In this document: positions 51,834-60,785 of the stretch, in pieces | Layout of the letters: every line of letters begins with the position of its first letter | How positions within the stretch are numbered: position 1 is the first letter of the stretch | Assembly (NCBI RefSeq): GCF_024600715.1 | Contig: NZ_CP102332.1 | Coordinates: 372,001-436,000 of the forward strand | Origin: Streptomyces changanensis | Lineage (GTDB): Bacteria; Actinomycetota; Actinomycetes; Streptomycetales; Streptomycetaceae | Direction: 5' to 3' | DNA length: 64,000 nt | Position numbers and translations under genes: made by a program | Notes under the pieces: generated by a model | Told to the model about the DNA's origin: nothing | Database searches by the model: none | Seen by the model: only the letters and a program-made list of their open reading frames with translations

Positions 51834-52247
51834 TCAGCCGCCGGGGGTCTCGATCCGCAGCCGGACGAGCTCGGCGAGGCTGCTCAGGCTGCCCTCCAGG
51901 GCCTCGTTCACCCGCTCCTCGCCGGGGTCGTGGGACCCGTCGAAGAACGACAGGTGCACGGTGACCTCGCTGGCGCCGCTGTCGATGCCGGCGACCTGGA
52001 GCCAGCCGGCGTAGGAGCCCTGCTCGCGGGTGCCCCACTCCAGCCGCATCTGCTCCTTGCGCGGACGCAGCAGCGCGGGGGTGTCCTCGTCGGTGCGGTC
52101 CTCGTGAACCGTGACCGCGGGCGGGTCTCCGGCCCGGACGTGGAGGTCCCCAGGCAGCCACTCGCCCAGCCGGCTGACGTCGGCGGCCTGGTCGAAGACC
52201 TGCTCGGGCGGGGCGGGCATGGTGCGGGAGCGTTCGTATTCGGTCAT
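51834..52247 (-). CDS. SRPBCC (START-like) family protein
   Basis: A 137-residue protein. The opening ERSRTMPAPPEQVFDQAADVSRLGEWLPG and the strand pattern through RLEWGTREQGSYAGWLQV are typical of polyketide-cyclase/START-like hydrophobic-ligand folds. Ligand unknown. I start at ATG 52247, which directly follows GGAGGG. An upstream GTG (52268) lacks a ribosome site but would place GGAGGG inside the gene, so the start is not certain. Confidence 0.85.
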   Translation of the reverse strand: MTEYERSRTMPAPPEQVFDQAADVSRLGEWLPGDLHVRAGDPPAVTVHEDRTDEDTPALLRPRKEQMRLEWGTREQGSYAGWLQVAGIDSGASEVTVHLSFFDGSHDPGEERVNEALEGSLSSLAELVRLRIETPGG

Positions 52248-52369
52248 CCCTCCACAGTTCCTCGGCACGCCGAAGTCATGCCGGAAGGCGAGGGGGAGGA
52301 CGGGACGGCGGGAACCGGACGCCGCGGGGGGGAGAGAGACCGGGTGGTGGGACGGTGGCCACCGGGCCC

Positions 52370-52490
52370 GGAAAGGGAGAAGCCCCGGCTGGACGGGGGG
52401 ACCAGCCGGGGCAGCTCACGCGGGATGTGAAGGGCTCCTTCACCACCGCATGGATGAACGATAAACCATCCCTGTCCGATCGAGCCAATC
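52370..52490 (-). ncRNA. Candidate small RNA on minus strand
   Basis: Read leftward, TTGGCT (about 52485) and TTTATC (about 52462) could be -35 and -10. They are followed by a hairpin GTGAAGG-AGC-CCTTCAC (52443-52427) and then a terminator-like 11-bp stem with 9-nt loop (52412-52382, CCCCGGCTGG / CCAGCCGGGG core). A pyrimidine tail CTTCTCCCTTT follows. This gives a transcript of roughly 80-90 nt in an otherwise gene-free gap (52248-52648). A short frame through it (GTG AAG GAG...) is an alternative reading. Confidence 0.45.
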
Positions 52491-52648
52491 GGCCGAAACC
52501 ACCCCGTCGAGGCCCCACCTGTCCCCCACCCCGGCGGCGCCCGGGCGGCGTGGATCGCCCTGCGGAACCGCGTGATCCATGCATAAGGTGACCGAAACGG
52601 GCATTTTCCCGCCCTCATGACCGGCACAGGATCGGGAGGCGCCGCCCC

Positions 52649-53668
52649 ATGAGCTCTCCGCCCGCCCCGTACGCCGTGGTCGTCCCCACCCTCGGGCGGC
52701 CCTGCCTCGCCGACTGCCTCCGGGCCCTCGCGGCCGGGGAGGGACCCGCGCCGGCCCGTGTCGTCCTCGTCGACGACCGGCCGGGCGAGCCGCCGCCCGG
52801 TGAATGCCCCGCCCCCCTTCCCCTGGACGCCCTCGGTCCGCTCGCCGACCGGGCGGTCGTGCTGCGCAGCGGCGGCCGCGGTCCCGCGGCCGCCCGCAAC
52901 ACCGGGCTGCGGGCGGTGCAGGAGCCCTGGACGGTCCTCCTCGACGACGACGTGCGCGTCGGCCCCGCCTGGCGGACCGAGCTCGCCCGCGACCTCGCCG
53001 GGGCGGACCCGGGCACGGGTGGCGTCCAGGGCGTCCTGCGCGTCCCGCTCCCCGACGGGCGGCCCCCCACCGACTGGGAGCGCAACACCGCCGGTCTGGA
53101 GCGCGCGCTGTGGGCGACCGCCGACATGGCGTACCGCACGGAGGCGCTGCGCGCCGTGGGCGGCTTCGACGAGCGGTTTCCGCGCGCCTTCCGCGAGGAC
53201 GCGGACCTCGCCCTGCGGCTGATCGACGCCGGCTGGACCATCCGGCGCGGCACCCGGCGCACCGAGCACCCGGTACGGCCCGCCGACCGGTGGGTCTCCC
53301 TGCGGGTGCAGCGGGGCAACGCCGACGACGCGCTCATGGCGCGGCTGCACGGCCCCGACTGGTGGGAACGCGCCGCGGCCCCGCGCGGCCGGATCCGGCG
53401 GCACGCGGCGATCACCGCGGCGGGCGCGCTCGCCGTGGTGCTGGCGGCCGGTGGGCGGCGCACGGCGGCCGCCTGCGCGGCGGGCGCCTGGCTGCTCGGC
53501 ACGGCGGAGTTCGCCCGCGCCCGCATCCTCCCGGGGCCGCGCACCCGCGACGAGGTGGTGACCATGGCCCTGACCAGCGCCGCGATCCCCGTCCTTGCCA
53601 CCTGGCACCGGTTGGCGGGCGAGGTACGGCACCGCTCGGCCGGGTGCTGGGACGGCGGCGGCGCGTGA
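52649..53668 (+). CDS. Glycosyltransferase family 2
   Basis: A 339-residue GT-A enzyme. It starts AVVVPTLGRPCLADCL, has acidic metal-binding motifs VVLVDDRPG and VLLDDDVRVG, and the acceptor-side motif FREDADLALRL. About 60 C-terminal residues include two hydrophobic stretches that may associate with the membrane. GGGAGG stands 8 nt before the ATG. The stop overlaps the next gene (GTGA). First gene of the heptose-type glycan locus. Confidence 0.92.
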   Translation: MSSPPAPYAVVVPTLGRPCLADCLRALAAGEGPAPARVVLVDDRPGEPPPGECPAPLPLDALGPLADRAVVLRSGGRGPAAARNTGLRAVQEPWTVLLDDDVRVGPAWRTELARDLAGADPGTGGVQGVLRVPLPDGRPPTDWERNTAGLERALWATADMAYRTEALRAVGGFDERFPRAFREDADLALRLIDAGWTIRRGTRRTEHPVRPADRWVSLRVQRGNADDALMARLHGPDWWERAAAPRGRIRRHAAITAAGALAVVLAAGGRRTAAACAAGAWLLGTAEFARARILPGPRTRDEVVTMALTSAAIPVLATWHRLAGEVRHRSAGCWDGGGA

Positions 53669-54432
53669 GCGGGCCGTGCCCCGGCCGCGGGGCGGCGGAC
53701 GGCGGCCTCGCCGAGGGGTGTGCGGGCCGCGCCCAGGCGGGGAGGGACCTCGCCGGGGCGGGTGCCGGCCGTGGCGCCGGAGCGGGTACGGGCATCGCCG
53801 GCGCACGTGCCGGCCGTAGCGGGCGGCGTGCGGTGGACGGGGTGGCCGCGCGGGCCGGTGAGGGCGGCGCTCAGGGGTGCGGGGACGGCGGGCTGCCCGG
53901 CGCGGTGCTCTTCGACCGCGACGACACGCTCGTCGTGGACGTGCCCTACAACGGCGACCCTGAGCGCGTGCGGCTCATGCCGGGCGCGCGCGCGGCGGTG
54001 CGGCTGCTGCGGGCCCGAGGCGTACCCGTGGGCGTCGTGTCCAACCAGTCCGGGATCGGCCGCGGGCTGATCACGGAGACGCAGGTGCGGGAGGTGAACG
54101 CCCGCGTCGACGCCCTGCTGGGCCGCCCCCTGGACGTGTGGGTGCACTGCCCGCACGTGCCGGAGGACGGCTGCGCGTGCCGCAAGCCCGCCCCGGGCCT
54201 CGTCCTGCGGGCGGCGCGCGCGCTGGGCGTGGCGGCGCAGCGGTGCGTCGTGATCGGCGACATCGGTGCGGACATGGGGGCCGCGCGCGCGGCGGGCGCC
54301 CGGGGCGTACTGGTCCCGACGACGCGGACGCTGCCCGTCGAGGTGGCGGAGGCGCCGGACGTCTGCCGGGACCTGCTCGGCGCGGTCCGGCACGTGCTCG
54401 GGCACCCCTCTACTGTCCGGAGGCCCGTATGA
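53665..54432 (+). CDS. HAD phosphatase, GmhB-like (heptose bisphosphate 7-phosphatase)
   Basis: A 255-residue protein. Catalytic aspartates D84 and D86 (LFDRDDTLV), SNQSGIGRG, the zinc loop CPHVPEDGCACRKP and GDIGADM all match the histidinol/heptose-bisphosphate phosphatase branch. The second motif residue after DRD is D rather than the usual G. The first about 77 residues are Gly/Ala/Arg-rich and absent from relatives. The GTG overlapping the upstream stop makes this the coupled start, but an internal GTG (53833 or 53842) could be the real one. Role: D-glycero-D-manno-heptose 1,7-bisphosphate dephosphorylation (inferred with neighbours). Confidence 0.87.
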   Translation: MSGPCPGRGAADGGLAEGCAGRAQAGRDLAGAGAGRGAGAGTGIAGARAGRSGRRAVDGVAARAGEGGAQGCGDGGLPGAVLFDRDDTLVVDVPYNGDPERVRLMPGARAAVRLLRARGVPVGVVSNQSGIGRGLITETQVREVNARVDALLGRPLDVWVHCPHVPEDGCACRKPAPGLVLRAARALGVAAQRCVVIGDIGADMGAARAAGARGVLVPTTRTLPVEVAEAPDVCRDLLGAVRHVLGHPSTVRRPV

Positions 54433-55439
54433 GGACGCTCGTCGTCCGGCTGGACAGCTTCGGCGACGTCCTCCTCGCCGGTCCCGCCGTCCGCGCGGTC
54501 GCGCACCGGTCGGAGCGGGTGGCGATGTTGTGCGGCCCGCAGGGGGCGCCGGCGGCGCGGCTGCTGCCGGGCGTCGCCGAGGTGCTGGTGTGGGAGGCGC
54601 CCTGGGTGGGGTTCGACCCGCCCGCCGTGGACCGGAGGGACGTGGGCCGGCTCGTGGACCGGGTGGCCGCCGGCCGGTTCGACGCGGCGCTGGTCCTGAC
54701 GTCGTTCCACCAGAGTCCGCTGCCCGCGGCTCTGCTGCTGCGCATGGCGGGCGTCGCGCACATCGCCGCGGACAGCGTCGACGCGCCCGGATCGCTGCTG
54801 GACGTGCGCCACCGGCGGGCGCCGCACGCCCACGAGGCGGAGGCGGCGCTCGCCCTCGCCGAGGCGGCCGGCCACCCCCGCCCGCCGGGCGACGACGGGC
54901 GGTTGCGGGTGCGGCACGCCCGGGCCGCGCCGGAGCTGACGGGCCCCGGCCCCTATGTCGTGGTGCACCCGGGAGCGAGCGTCCCCGCGCGCAGGTGGAG
55001 CGCCGAGCGGTGCGCGCAGGCGGTCCGGCTGCTCGCCGTGGCCGGCCACCGGGTCGTGGTCACGGGCGGCCCCGACGAGCGGGAGCTGACCGCGTACGTC
55101 GCCGGCGCCCACGGCGTGGACCTGGGCGGCCGTACCCGCCCGCCGGAGCTGGCCGCGGTGCTGGCGGGGGCGGGCGCGGTGGTCACGGGGAACACCGGCC
55201 CGGCCCATCTCGCGGCGGCCGTCGAGACCCCCGTCGTGTCGCTCTTCTCGCCGGTCGTCCCGGCCGAGCGCTGGGGCCCCTACGGCGTGCCGCACGTCCT
55301 CCTCGGCGACCAGGGCGCGCCCTGTGCCGGCACCCGCGCGCGCGTGTGCCCGGTGGCGGGCCACCCCTGCCTCGACGGGGTGACGGCGGAGGACGTGGTC
55401 GCGGCAGTGGACAAGCTGCTGGAGACGGGGGCGGCGTGA
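54429..55439 (+). CDS. Glycosyltransferase family 9 (heptosyltransferase-like), copy 1
   Basis: A 336-residue GT-B enzyme of the ADP-heptose:LPS heptosyltransferase family. It has the N-terminal VVRLDSFGDVLLAGPAVRA, the nucleotide-site VVHPGASVPARRW, the VTGGPDERE strand and the sugar-nucleotide loop VTGNTGPAHLAAA. Streptomyces makes no LPS, so the acceptor must be another glycan or lipid. ATGA overlap with the HAD gene and a GTGA overlap with a second GT9. Confidence 0.94.
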   Translation: MRTLVVRLDSFGDVLLAGPAVRAVAHRSERVAMLCGPQGAPAARLLPGVAEVLVWEAPWVGFDPPAVDRRDVGRLVDRVAAGRFDAALVLTSFHQSPLPAALLLRMAGVAHIAADSVDAPGSLLDVRHRRAPHAHEAEAALALAEAAGHPRPPGDDGRLRVRHARAAPELTGPGPYVVVHPGASVPARRWSAERCAQAVRLLAVAGHRVVVTGGPDERELTAYVAGAHGVDLGGRTRPPELAAVLAGAGAVVTGNTGPAHLAAAVETPVVSLFSPVVPAERWGPYGVPHVLLGDQGAPCAGTRARVCPVAGHPCLDGVTAEDVVAAVDKLLETGAA

Positions 55440-56389
55440 GGCCCCGCGTCCTGGTGCTGCGCGCGCTGGGGCTCGGCGACCTGCTGGCCGGGGTGCCCGC
55501 GCTGCGCGCCGTGCGGCGGGGCTTCCCCGGGCACGAGGTGGTCCTCGCCGCGCCGGAGGCGCTGCGTGACGTGGTGGCGGCCGTCGACGCCGTGGACACG
55601 CTGCTGCCCGCCTCGGCGCCCGGGCGGGCCGTGCCCGTGCGTCTGCCGTGGTCCGGCCCGCCGCCGGAGGTCGCCGTCGACCTGCACGGCAAGGGGCCCT
55701 CCAGCCATCTGCTGCTGGAGCGGACGCGGGCGGGCCGGCTGCTGGCCTTCGCCCATCCCGGGACCCCGCACGTCGCGGGCCCGACGTGGACGGCGGACGA
55801 GCACGAGCGGCACCGCTGGTGCCGGTTGCTGGCGTGGTACGGCGCCCCCGCGGACCCCGGCGACCTCCGGCTGCCGCCCCCGGGCGGCCCGTCCCCGGCG
55901 CCCGGGGCGGTCGTCGTGCACCCGGGCGCGGACGCGGACGCGCGGCGCTGGCCGCCGGAGCGGTACACGGCCGTCGTGCGGGAGCTGCGGCGGCGCGGCC
56001 ACCGCGTCGTGCTGACCGGCGGGCCCGGGGAGGACGCGCTGCTCACGCGGATCGCCGGCGCCGCCGGCCTGGACGGCGCGGACGTGCTGGCGGGCGGGCT
56101 GCCGTTCCGGCGGCTCGCGGCGCTGTGCTCCGGGGCGGCCGTCGTGGTCAGCGGGGACACCGGTGTCGCCCATGTCGCGGTGGCGTACGGCGCGCCGTCG
56201 GTGACCCTCTTCGGTCCAGTGCCGCCGCACCTGTGGGGGCCCCCGCCGGACCCGCGGCACGCGGCGCTGTGGCACCCGGGGCCGCCCGGTGACCCGCACG
56301 CCCGCCGGCCGGACCCGCGGCTGCTGCGCATCGGGCCCGACGAGGTCCTCGGCGCCGTGCTGGCCCGCCTGGACGGGCGCCGGACGTGA
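55436..56389 (+). CDS. Glycosyltransferase family 9 (heptosyltransferase-like), copy 2
   Basis: A 317-residue paralogue of the preceding enzyme, with LVLRALGLGDLLAGVPALRA, VVHPGADADARRW, LTGGPGEDAL and VSGDTGVAHVAVA. Two GT9 enzymes in tandem suggest that two heptose-type residues are added in sequence. GTG start coupled to the first copy. Confidence 0.94.
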   Translation: MRPRVLVLRALGLGDLLAGVPALRAVRRGFPGHEVVLAAPEALRDVVAAVDAVDTLLPASAPGRAVPVRLPWSGPPPEVAVDLHGKGPSSHLLLERTRAGRLLAFAHPGTPHVAGPTWTADEHERHRWCRLLAWYGAPADPGDLRLPPPGGPSPAPGAVVVHPGADADARRWPPERYTAVVRELRRRGHRVVLTGGPGEDALLTRIAGAAGLDGADVLAGGLPFRRLAALCSGAAVVVSGDTGVAHVAVAYGAPSVTLFGPVPPHLWGPPPDPRHAALWHPGPPGDPHARRPDPRLLRIGPDEVLGAVLARLDGRRT

Positions 56390-56689
56390 CCCCGGGCCCG
56401 CGCCCGGTGCCCCCCACAGCCGCGCTGCGCCACCCCGGCGACCACGGCACCCCGCGGGGCCCCGCGCCGGCACCTCCGCCCGCCTGCCGGCTCCGCCGTG
56501 GCCGGCTCACGCGGCGGCCGGCCATGGCAGAGACCGGGGGCCGCGAGCCGGGGGCCTGGGGCCGGGTCCGCCGCACCGCGCTGACCTGCGCGGCCGCGGT
56601 CCGCACGCCATCATGAGCCGTTCGAGTGAGCGGGACGCTTCGCAGCTCATGCCCGATTTGTGAGGGTTTTTACGGGTACCCGACGCCAC
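56390..56689. other. 300-nt gap before GCS2-family gene
   Basis: No supported gene. A 16-codon frame (56613-56663, [16 protein letters not shown]) ends just ahead of the ligase and could be a leader peptide, though nothing beyond its position supports this. GTTTTT at 56665-56670 is the only AT-rich spot. Confidence 0.4.
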
Positions 56690-57784
56690 ATGATCACAGT
56701 TGGGGTCGAGGAAGAGTACTTCCTCGTCGATCCGGTCACCTGCCTCCCCGTGCCCCTCGCCGACGAGGTCCGCGCGGCGGCGGGGCTGGGCCCGATCGTG
56801 GACGACCAGGAGGTCCAGTCGGAGCTCCTGCAGTCGCAGATCGAGGTCGCCACGCCGGTCTGCTCCCACCTCGACGAGGTGGGCGGCCACCTCCTGCGCC
56901 TCCGGCACGCCCTCGGGACGGCCGCCGAGAAGAACGGCTGCCGGATCGTGGCGACCGGCACCGCCCCCTTCCGGGGGCCCGGCCCCGAACCCGTCACGGA
57001 GAACGCCCGGTACCTGGCGATGCGCTCCCAGGCGCCGCAGCTGGTCGACGAGCAGCTCGTCAACGGCATGCACGTGCACGTCGCCGTCCCCGACCGGGCC
57101 CGGGCCGTCGCCGTCCTCAACCGCATCCGGCCCTGGCTCCCGGTCCTCGTCGCGATGTCCGCGAACTCGCCGCTCTGGGACGGCCACGACACCGGGTTCG
57201 CGAGCTGGCGGACGGTCATCTTCGGCCGGTGGCCGGTGAGCGGCCCGCCGCCGTCCTTCGCCGACTCCGCGGACCACGACCGTCGGGTGCGCGTCCTGCT
57301 CGACTCCGGGGTGATCAGCGACACCGGCCAGATCTACTGGCAGGCGCGGCTCTCCGAGCGGTATCCCACCCTGGAGGTGCGCTGCACCGACGTGCAGCTG
57401 AGGGCGGACGCCGCGGTCATGTTCGTGGGGCTCGTACGGGCCATGGTGACCACCGCCCTGCGCGCCCACGCGGCCGGGGAGCCCCCGCCCGACTGCCCGC
57501 CCGAGCGGCTCCAGGCCGCGAACTGGTACGCCGCCCGGCACGGCCTGAGCGACCTGCTCATGGACCCGGAGGGCAGGAGCCGGCGTTCCGGGGACGTGCT
57601 GGCCCGGCTCCTGGACTCCGTTGCGCCCGCCCTGGAGGAGGCCGGGGACGACCGGGAGGTCGCCTCGCTGGTCCACCGGCTCCTCCAACAGGGGACCCCC
57701 GCCGACCTGCAACGCCGGGTGCTCGCCGAGGGCGGCACGTCCGCACTGACCGACCTGCTCATCTCCGAGACGGTGGCCCCCTGA
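56690..57784 (+). CDS. GCS2-family carboxylate-amine ligase (YbdK-like)
   Basis: A 364-residue ligase of the glutamate-cysteine ligase 2 family. It opens [14 protein letters not shown], with the metal-binding [12 protein letters not shown] and [11 protein letters not shown] segments, then [10 protein letters not shown]. Such enzymes join an amine to a gamma-carboxylate with ATP; many have unknown substrates. The ATG at 56690 is the usual family start, but it has no close Shine-Dalgarno. An in-frame GTG at 56660 would add ten residues. Its place between glycosyltransferase genes raises the possibility that it decorates the glycan or precursor. Confidence 0.9.
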   Translation: MITVGVEEEYFLVDPVTCLPVPLADEVRAAAGLGPIVDDQEVQSELLQSQIEVATPVCSHLDEVGGHLLRLRHALGTAAEKNGCRIVATGTAPFRGPGPEPVTENARYLAMRSQAPQLVDEQLVNGMHVHVAVPDRARAVAVLNRIRPWLPVLVAMSANSPLWDGHDTGFASWRTVIFGRWPVSGPPPSFADSADHDRRVRVLLDSGVISDTGQIYWQARLSERYPTLEVRCTDVQLRADAAVMFVGLVRAMVTTALRAHAAGEPPPDCPPERLQAANWYAARHGLSDLLMDPEGRSRRSGDVLARLLDSVAPALEEAGDDREVASLVHRLLQQGTPADLQRRVLAEGGTSALTDLLISETVAP

Positions 57785-57958
57785 CCGAACGCAACGCCCC
57801 GCCCCGCTCCGACCGGCCCCGGCCCCGACGACCCGTCCGGCCAGCTCCGACGACTGACCGGGCCCACCGCCGGCCGACGACGGACGGGGATCGGCCGGCC
57901 GACCCACCGAACGACCCACCGACGACCGACCGACCCACCGACGACCGAAGGAGCACGC
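57785..57958. repeat. Imperfect ACCCACCGACGACC repeats
   Basis: The unit ACCCACCGACGACCGACCG and shorter versions are repeated three times between about 57900 and 57948, ending at the ribosome site GAAGGAG of the next gene. The upstream half is GACCGG-rich filler. Confidence 0.6.
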
Positions 57959-58933
57959 ATGAGCACGTCCCCCGCGCAGAAGTGGCAGCACGCCGTCGTG
58001 ACGGGCGGCGCCGGCTTCGTGGGTTCGCACCTCTGCAGCTCGCTGCTGGCCGCCGGCACGGCCGTGACCTGTGTGGACGACTTCAGCACCGGGCGCCGTG
58101 AGAACGTCGCCCACCTGCTGGGCGACCCCGGGTTCACCCTCCTGGAGGCGAACGTCGCCGAACCGTTCGACGTCGACCGCCCGCCCGACCTCGTGCTCCA
58201 CTTCGCCTCGCCCGCGTCGCCCGCCGACTACCTGCGGCTGCCCATCCACACCTTGGAGACGGGCAGTTCCGGCACCCGGCACGCGCTGGCGCTGGCCCAC
58301 CGCGCGGGGGCGCGCTTCCTGCTGGCCTCCACGTCGGAGGTGTACGGGGACCCGCAGCAGCACCCGCAGAACGAGCGGTACTGGGGCAACGTCAACCCCG
58401 TCGGCCCGAGGAGCGTGTACGACGAGGCCAAGCGGTTCGCGGAGGCGCTGTCGACCGCCCAGGCCGAGGCGTGCGGCACGGACGTCGGCATCGTGCGGCT
58501 CTTCAACACCTACGGCCCCCGGATGCGCGGCCGCGACGGGCGCGCGGTGCCCACGTTCGTCCGGCAGGCACTCGCCGGTGAACCGCTGACCGTGACCGGC
58601 GACGGCCGCCAGACGCGCTCGCTGTGCTACGTCGACGACACCGTGCGCGGGGTGCTCGCCGCCGCGGCGCACGGGCTGCGCGGCCCGGTGAACATCGGCA
58701 ACCCGACCGAGCTGACCATGCTGGAACTGGCGCGGCTGGTCATCGAACTGACCGGCTCCTCCTCCGAGATCCGCTACATCGAGCGTCCCACCGACGACCC
58801 GGCCGTGCGCTGCCCCGACATCACCCTGGCCCGCGACAAGCTCCAGTGGGAGCCGCGCGTGACGGCCGAGGACGGGCTGCGCCGCACGATCGACTGGTTC
58901 CGCTCGACCACGACCGCGGACCCGGCCACCTGA
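57959..58933 (+). CDS. Extended SDR, UDP-glucuronate decarboxylase-like (UDP-xylose synthase)
   Basis: A 324-residue NAD-binding epimerase/dehydratase. Cofactor motif TGGAGFVGSHLC, then HFASPASPADY, TSEVYGDPQQHPQ, YWGNVNPVGPRSVYDEAKR (catalytic Y and K) and FNTYGPRMR. The HPQ...YWGNVNP and DEAKR patterns are those of UDP-xylose synthases rather than of 4-epimerases. It would supply UDP-xylose, or a related sugar, to the neighbouring glycosyltransferases. ATG with GAAGGAG 6 nt upstream. Confidence 0.9.
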   Translation: MSTSPAQKWQHAVVTGGAGFVGSHLCSSLLAAGTAVTCVDDFSTGRRENVAHLLGDPGFTLLEANVAEPFDVDRPPDLVLHFASPASPADYLRLPIHTLETGSSGTRHALALAHRAGARFLLASTSEVYGDPQQHPQNERYWGNVNPVGPRSVYDEAKRFAEALSTAQAEACGTDVGIVRLFNTYGPRMRGRDGRAVPTFVRQALAGEPLTVTGDGRQTRSLCYVDDTVRGVLAAAAHGLRGPVNIGNPTELTMLELARLVIELTGSSSEIRYIERPTDDPAVRCPDITLARDKLQWEPRVTAEDGLRRTIDWFRSTTTADPAT

Positions 58934-59096
58934 CAGCCGGCGTCCTGCCCCCGGTGCCCTGGCGCCCACGCCCGACCCGGGCCTCCTGACACCCGCGCCG
59001 GACCCCCGGCGCCCCCTCCCCGCTTCACCTCCCCCTCCCTCCTCCCCTTCACCCGCCGTCGCCTCCCCGGCCGACGTGCCGAAAGACAGGGACCCC

Positions 59097-60785
59097 ATGC
59101 GCATTCTCGGAATCAACGCCCTCTTCCACGATCCCGCCGCCGCGCTGGTCGTCGACGGACGTGTGGTCGCCGCCGCGGAGGAGGAACGCTTCTCACGGCG
59201 CAAGCACGGCAAGCGACCACTGCCGTTCTCCGCCTGGGAGCTCCCGGAGAAGGCCGCCGCCTGGTGCCTCGAACGGGCCGGGCTGCGCCCGCAGGACCTG
59301 GACGCCGTCGCGTACTCCTTCGACCCGGCGCTCGCCCGCCCCGCGGACGAGATGGGGCTCGACGACCCGTGGGACCACCTGCGGCTCACCTACGCGCGCG
59401 AGGCGCCCGGGTTCCTGCGGACCGCGCTGCCCGGCCTCGACCCGGAGGCGGTCCGGTTCGTGCCCCACCACATGGCGCACGCCGCGTCGAGCGCCTTCGC
59501 CGCGGACGGCGCCGGGGCGGACATGTCGTCCGTGCTGGTGCTGGACGGCCGCGGCGAGCGGGCCTCGCACCTCGCCGCCCGGCGCGTGCACCACCGGCTG
59601 GAGCCGCTCGCCGCGCAGGACCTGCCGCACTCGCTGGGCCTGGTGTACGAGGAGCTGACCGAGCATCTCGGGTTCCTGCGCTCCTCCGACGAGTTCAAGG
59701 TCATGGCCCTCGCCTCGTACGGCCGGCCCCGCCTGCGCGAGGAGCTGCGCCGGTACGTGTACCCGACCGGTGACGGCGGCTTCCACGCGGCGGGCGTCCC
59801 CTGGCGCGAGCTGTGCCCGCCGCGCGGCGCGGAGGAGGCGTGGACGCAAGGCCACGCGGACCTCGCGGCCAGCGCGCAGGCGGTGCTGGAGGAGACACTG
59901 CTCGACCTGGTGCGCTGGCTGCACGGCCAGACCCACGACTCCCTGCTGACCCTCGCCGGCGGCGTCGCCCTCAACTGCGTGGCCAACGCCCGCGTCGCGC
60001 GCGAGGGCCCCTTCTCGCACGTGTGGGTGCAGCCCGCCGCCGGCGACGCCGGCACCGCGCTGGGCGGGGCGATGCTGCTCGCCGCGGGCGGTGGTGACGA
60101 GGTGCTGCCGATGGCCGGCGCCGACCTCGGCCGCGACTGGTCCGACGCGGAGCTCGGCGCCTGGCTCAAGACCGCGGCCGTACCGTTCGAGCGGCCACCG
60201 GACATCGCGGCGACCGTGGCCGGGGCGCTCGCCGACAACGCGATCGTCGCCTGGTTCCAGGGGCGTTCCGAGTACGGGCCGCGGGCGCTGGGCCACCGCT
60301 CGTTGCTGGCCCACCCCGGCCACGCCGGGAACCTGGAGCGGCTCAACGACGTGAAGGGCCGCGAGCAGTTCCGGCCCGTCGCGCCGATGGTGCTCGCCGA
60401 CCGGGCGCCGGAGATCTTCGACGGGCAGCTGCCCAGCCCGTACATGCTCTTCGTGCACGAGGTGGCGCCCGAGTGGCGCGAGCGCATCCCGGCCGTCGTG
60501 CACGTCGACGGCACGGCGCGCGTCCAGACCGTGGACCGGACCGCGGAACCGCTGGTGGCGCGGATGCTGGAGGAGTTCGAACGGCTCAGCGGCCTGCCGG
60601 TGGTGGTCAACACCAGCCTCAACACGGCCGGCCGGCCGATGGTCGACGACCCCCGCGACGCGCTGGAGTGCTTCGGCTCCACCCCCGTCGACCTGCTGGC
60701 GATCGGGCCGTACGCGGTGCGCCGCGGCGCCTTCTTCACCTCCGACTCGCAGGACTCCCAGTCCGTGAGGAGGGCCGCGCGGTGA
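59097..60785 (+). CDS. Carbamoyltransferase, NodU/CmcH family
   Basis: A 562-residue enzyme that places a carbamoyl group from carbamoyl phosphate on a hydroxyl. The Kae1-like N-terminal half has ILGINALFHDPAAAL, the metal-binding HHMAHAAS and LAGGVALNCVANAR. The YrdC-like C-terminal part has GRSEYGPRALGHRS, REQFRPVAP and VNTSLNTAGRPMVD. I start at ATG 59097, since AGACAGG lies 6 nt upstream. The stop overlaps a glycosyltransferase start. Acceptor: most likely a sugar of the glycan made by this locus. Confidence 0.95.
   Translation: MRILGINALFHDPAAALVVDGRVVAAAEEERFSRRKHGKRPLPFSAWELPEKAAAWCLERAGLRPQDLDAVAYSFDPALARPADEMGLDDPWDHLRLTYAREAPGFLRTALPGLDPEAVRFVPHHMAHAASSAFAADGAGADMSSVLVLDGRGERASHLAARRVHHRLEPLAAQDLPHSLGLVYEELTEHLGFLRSSDEFKVMALASYGRPRLREELRRYVYPTGDGGFHAAGVPWRELCPPRGAEEAWTQGHADLAASAQAVLEETLLDLVRWLHGQTHDSLLTLAGGVALNCVANARVAREGPFSHVWVQPAAGDAGTALGGAMLLAAGGGDEVLPMAGADLGRDWSDAELGAWLKTAAVPFERPPDIAATVAGALADNAIVAWFQGRSEYGPRALGHRSLLAHPGHAGNLERLNDVKGREQFRPVAPMVLADRAPEIFDGQLPSPYMLFVHEVAPEWRERIPAVVHVDGTARVQTVDRTAEPLVARMLEEFERLSGLPVVVNTSLNTAGRPMVDDPRDALECFGSTPVDLLAIGPYAVRRGAFFTSDSQDSQSVRRAAR

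Noticed and set aside
52276..52591. Short proteins on either strand of the gap before the glycan locus
   Set aside because: No ribosome site and low-complexity content. The hairpin-bearing RNA reading explains the structure better.
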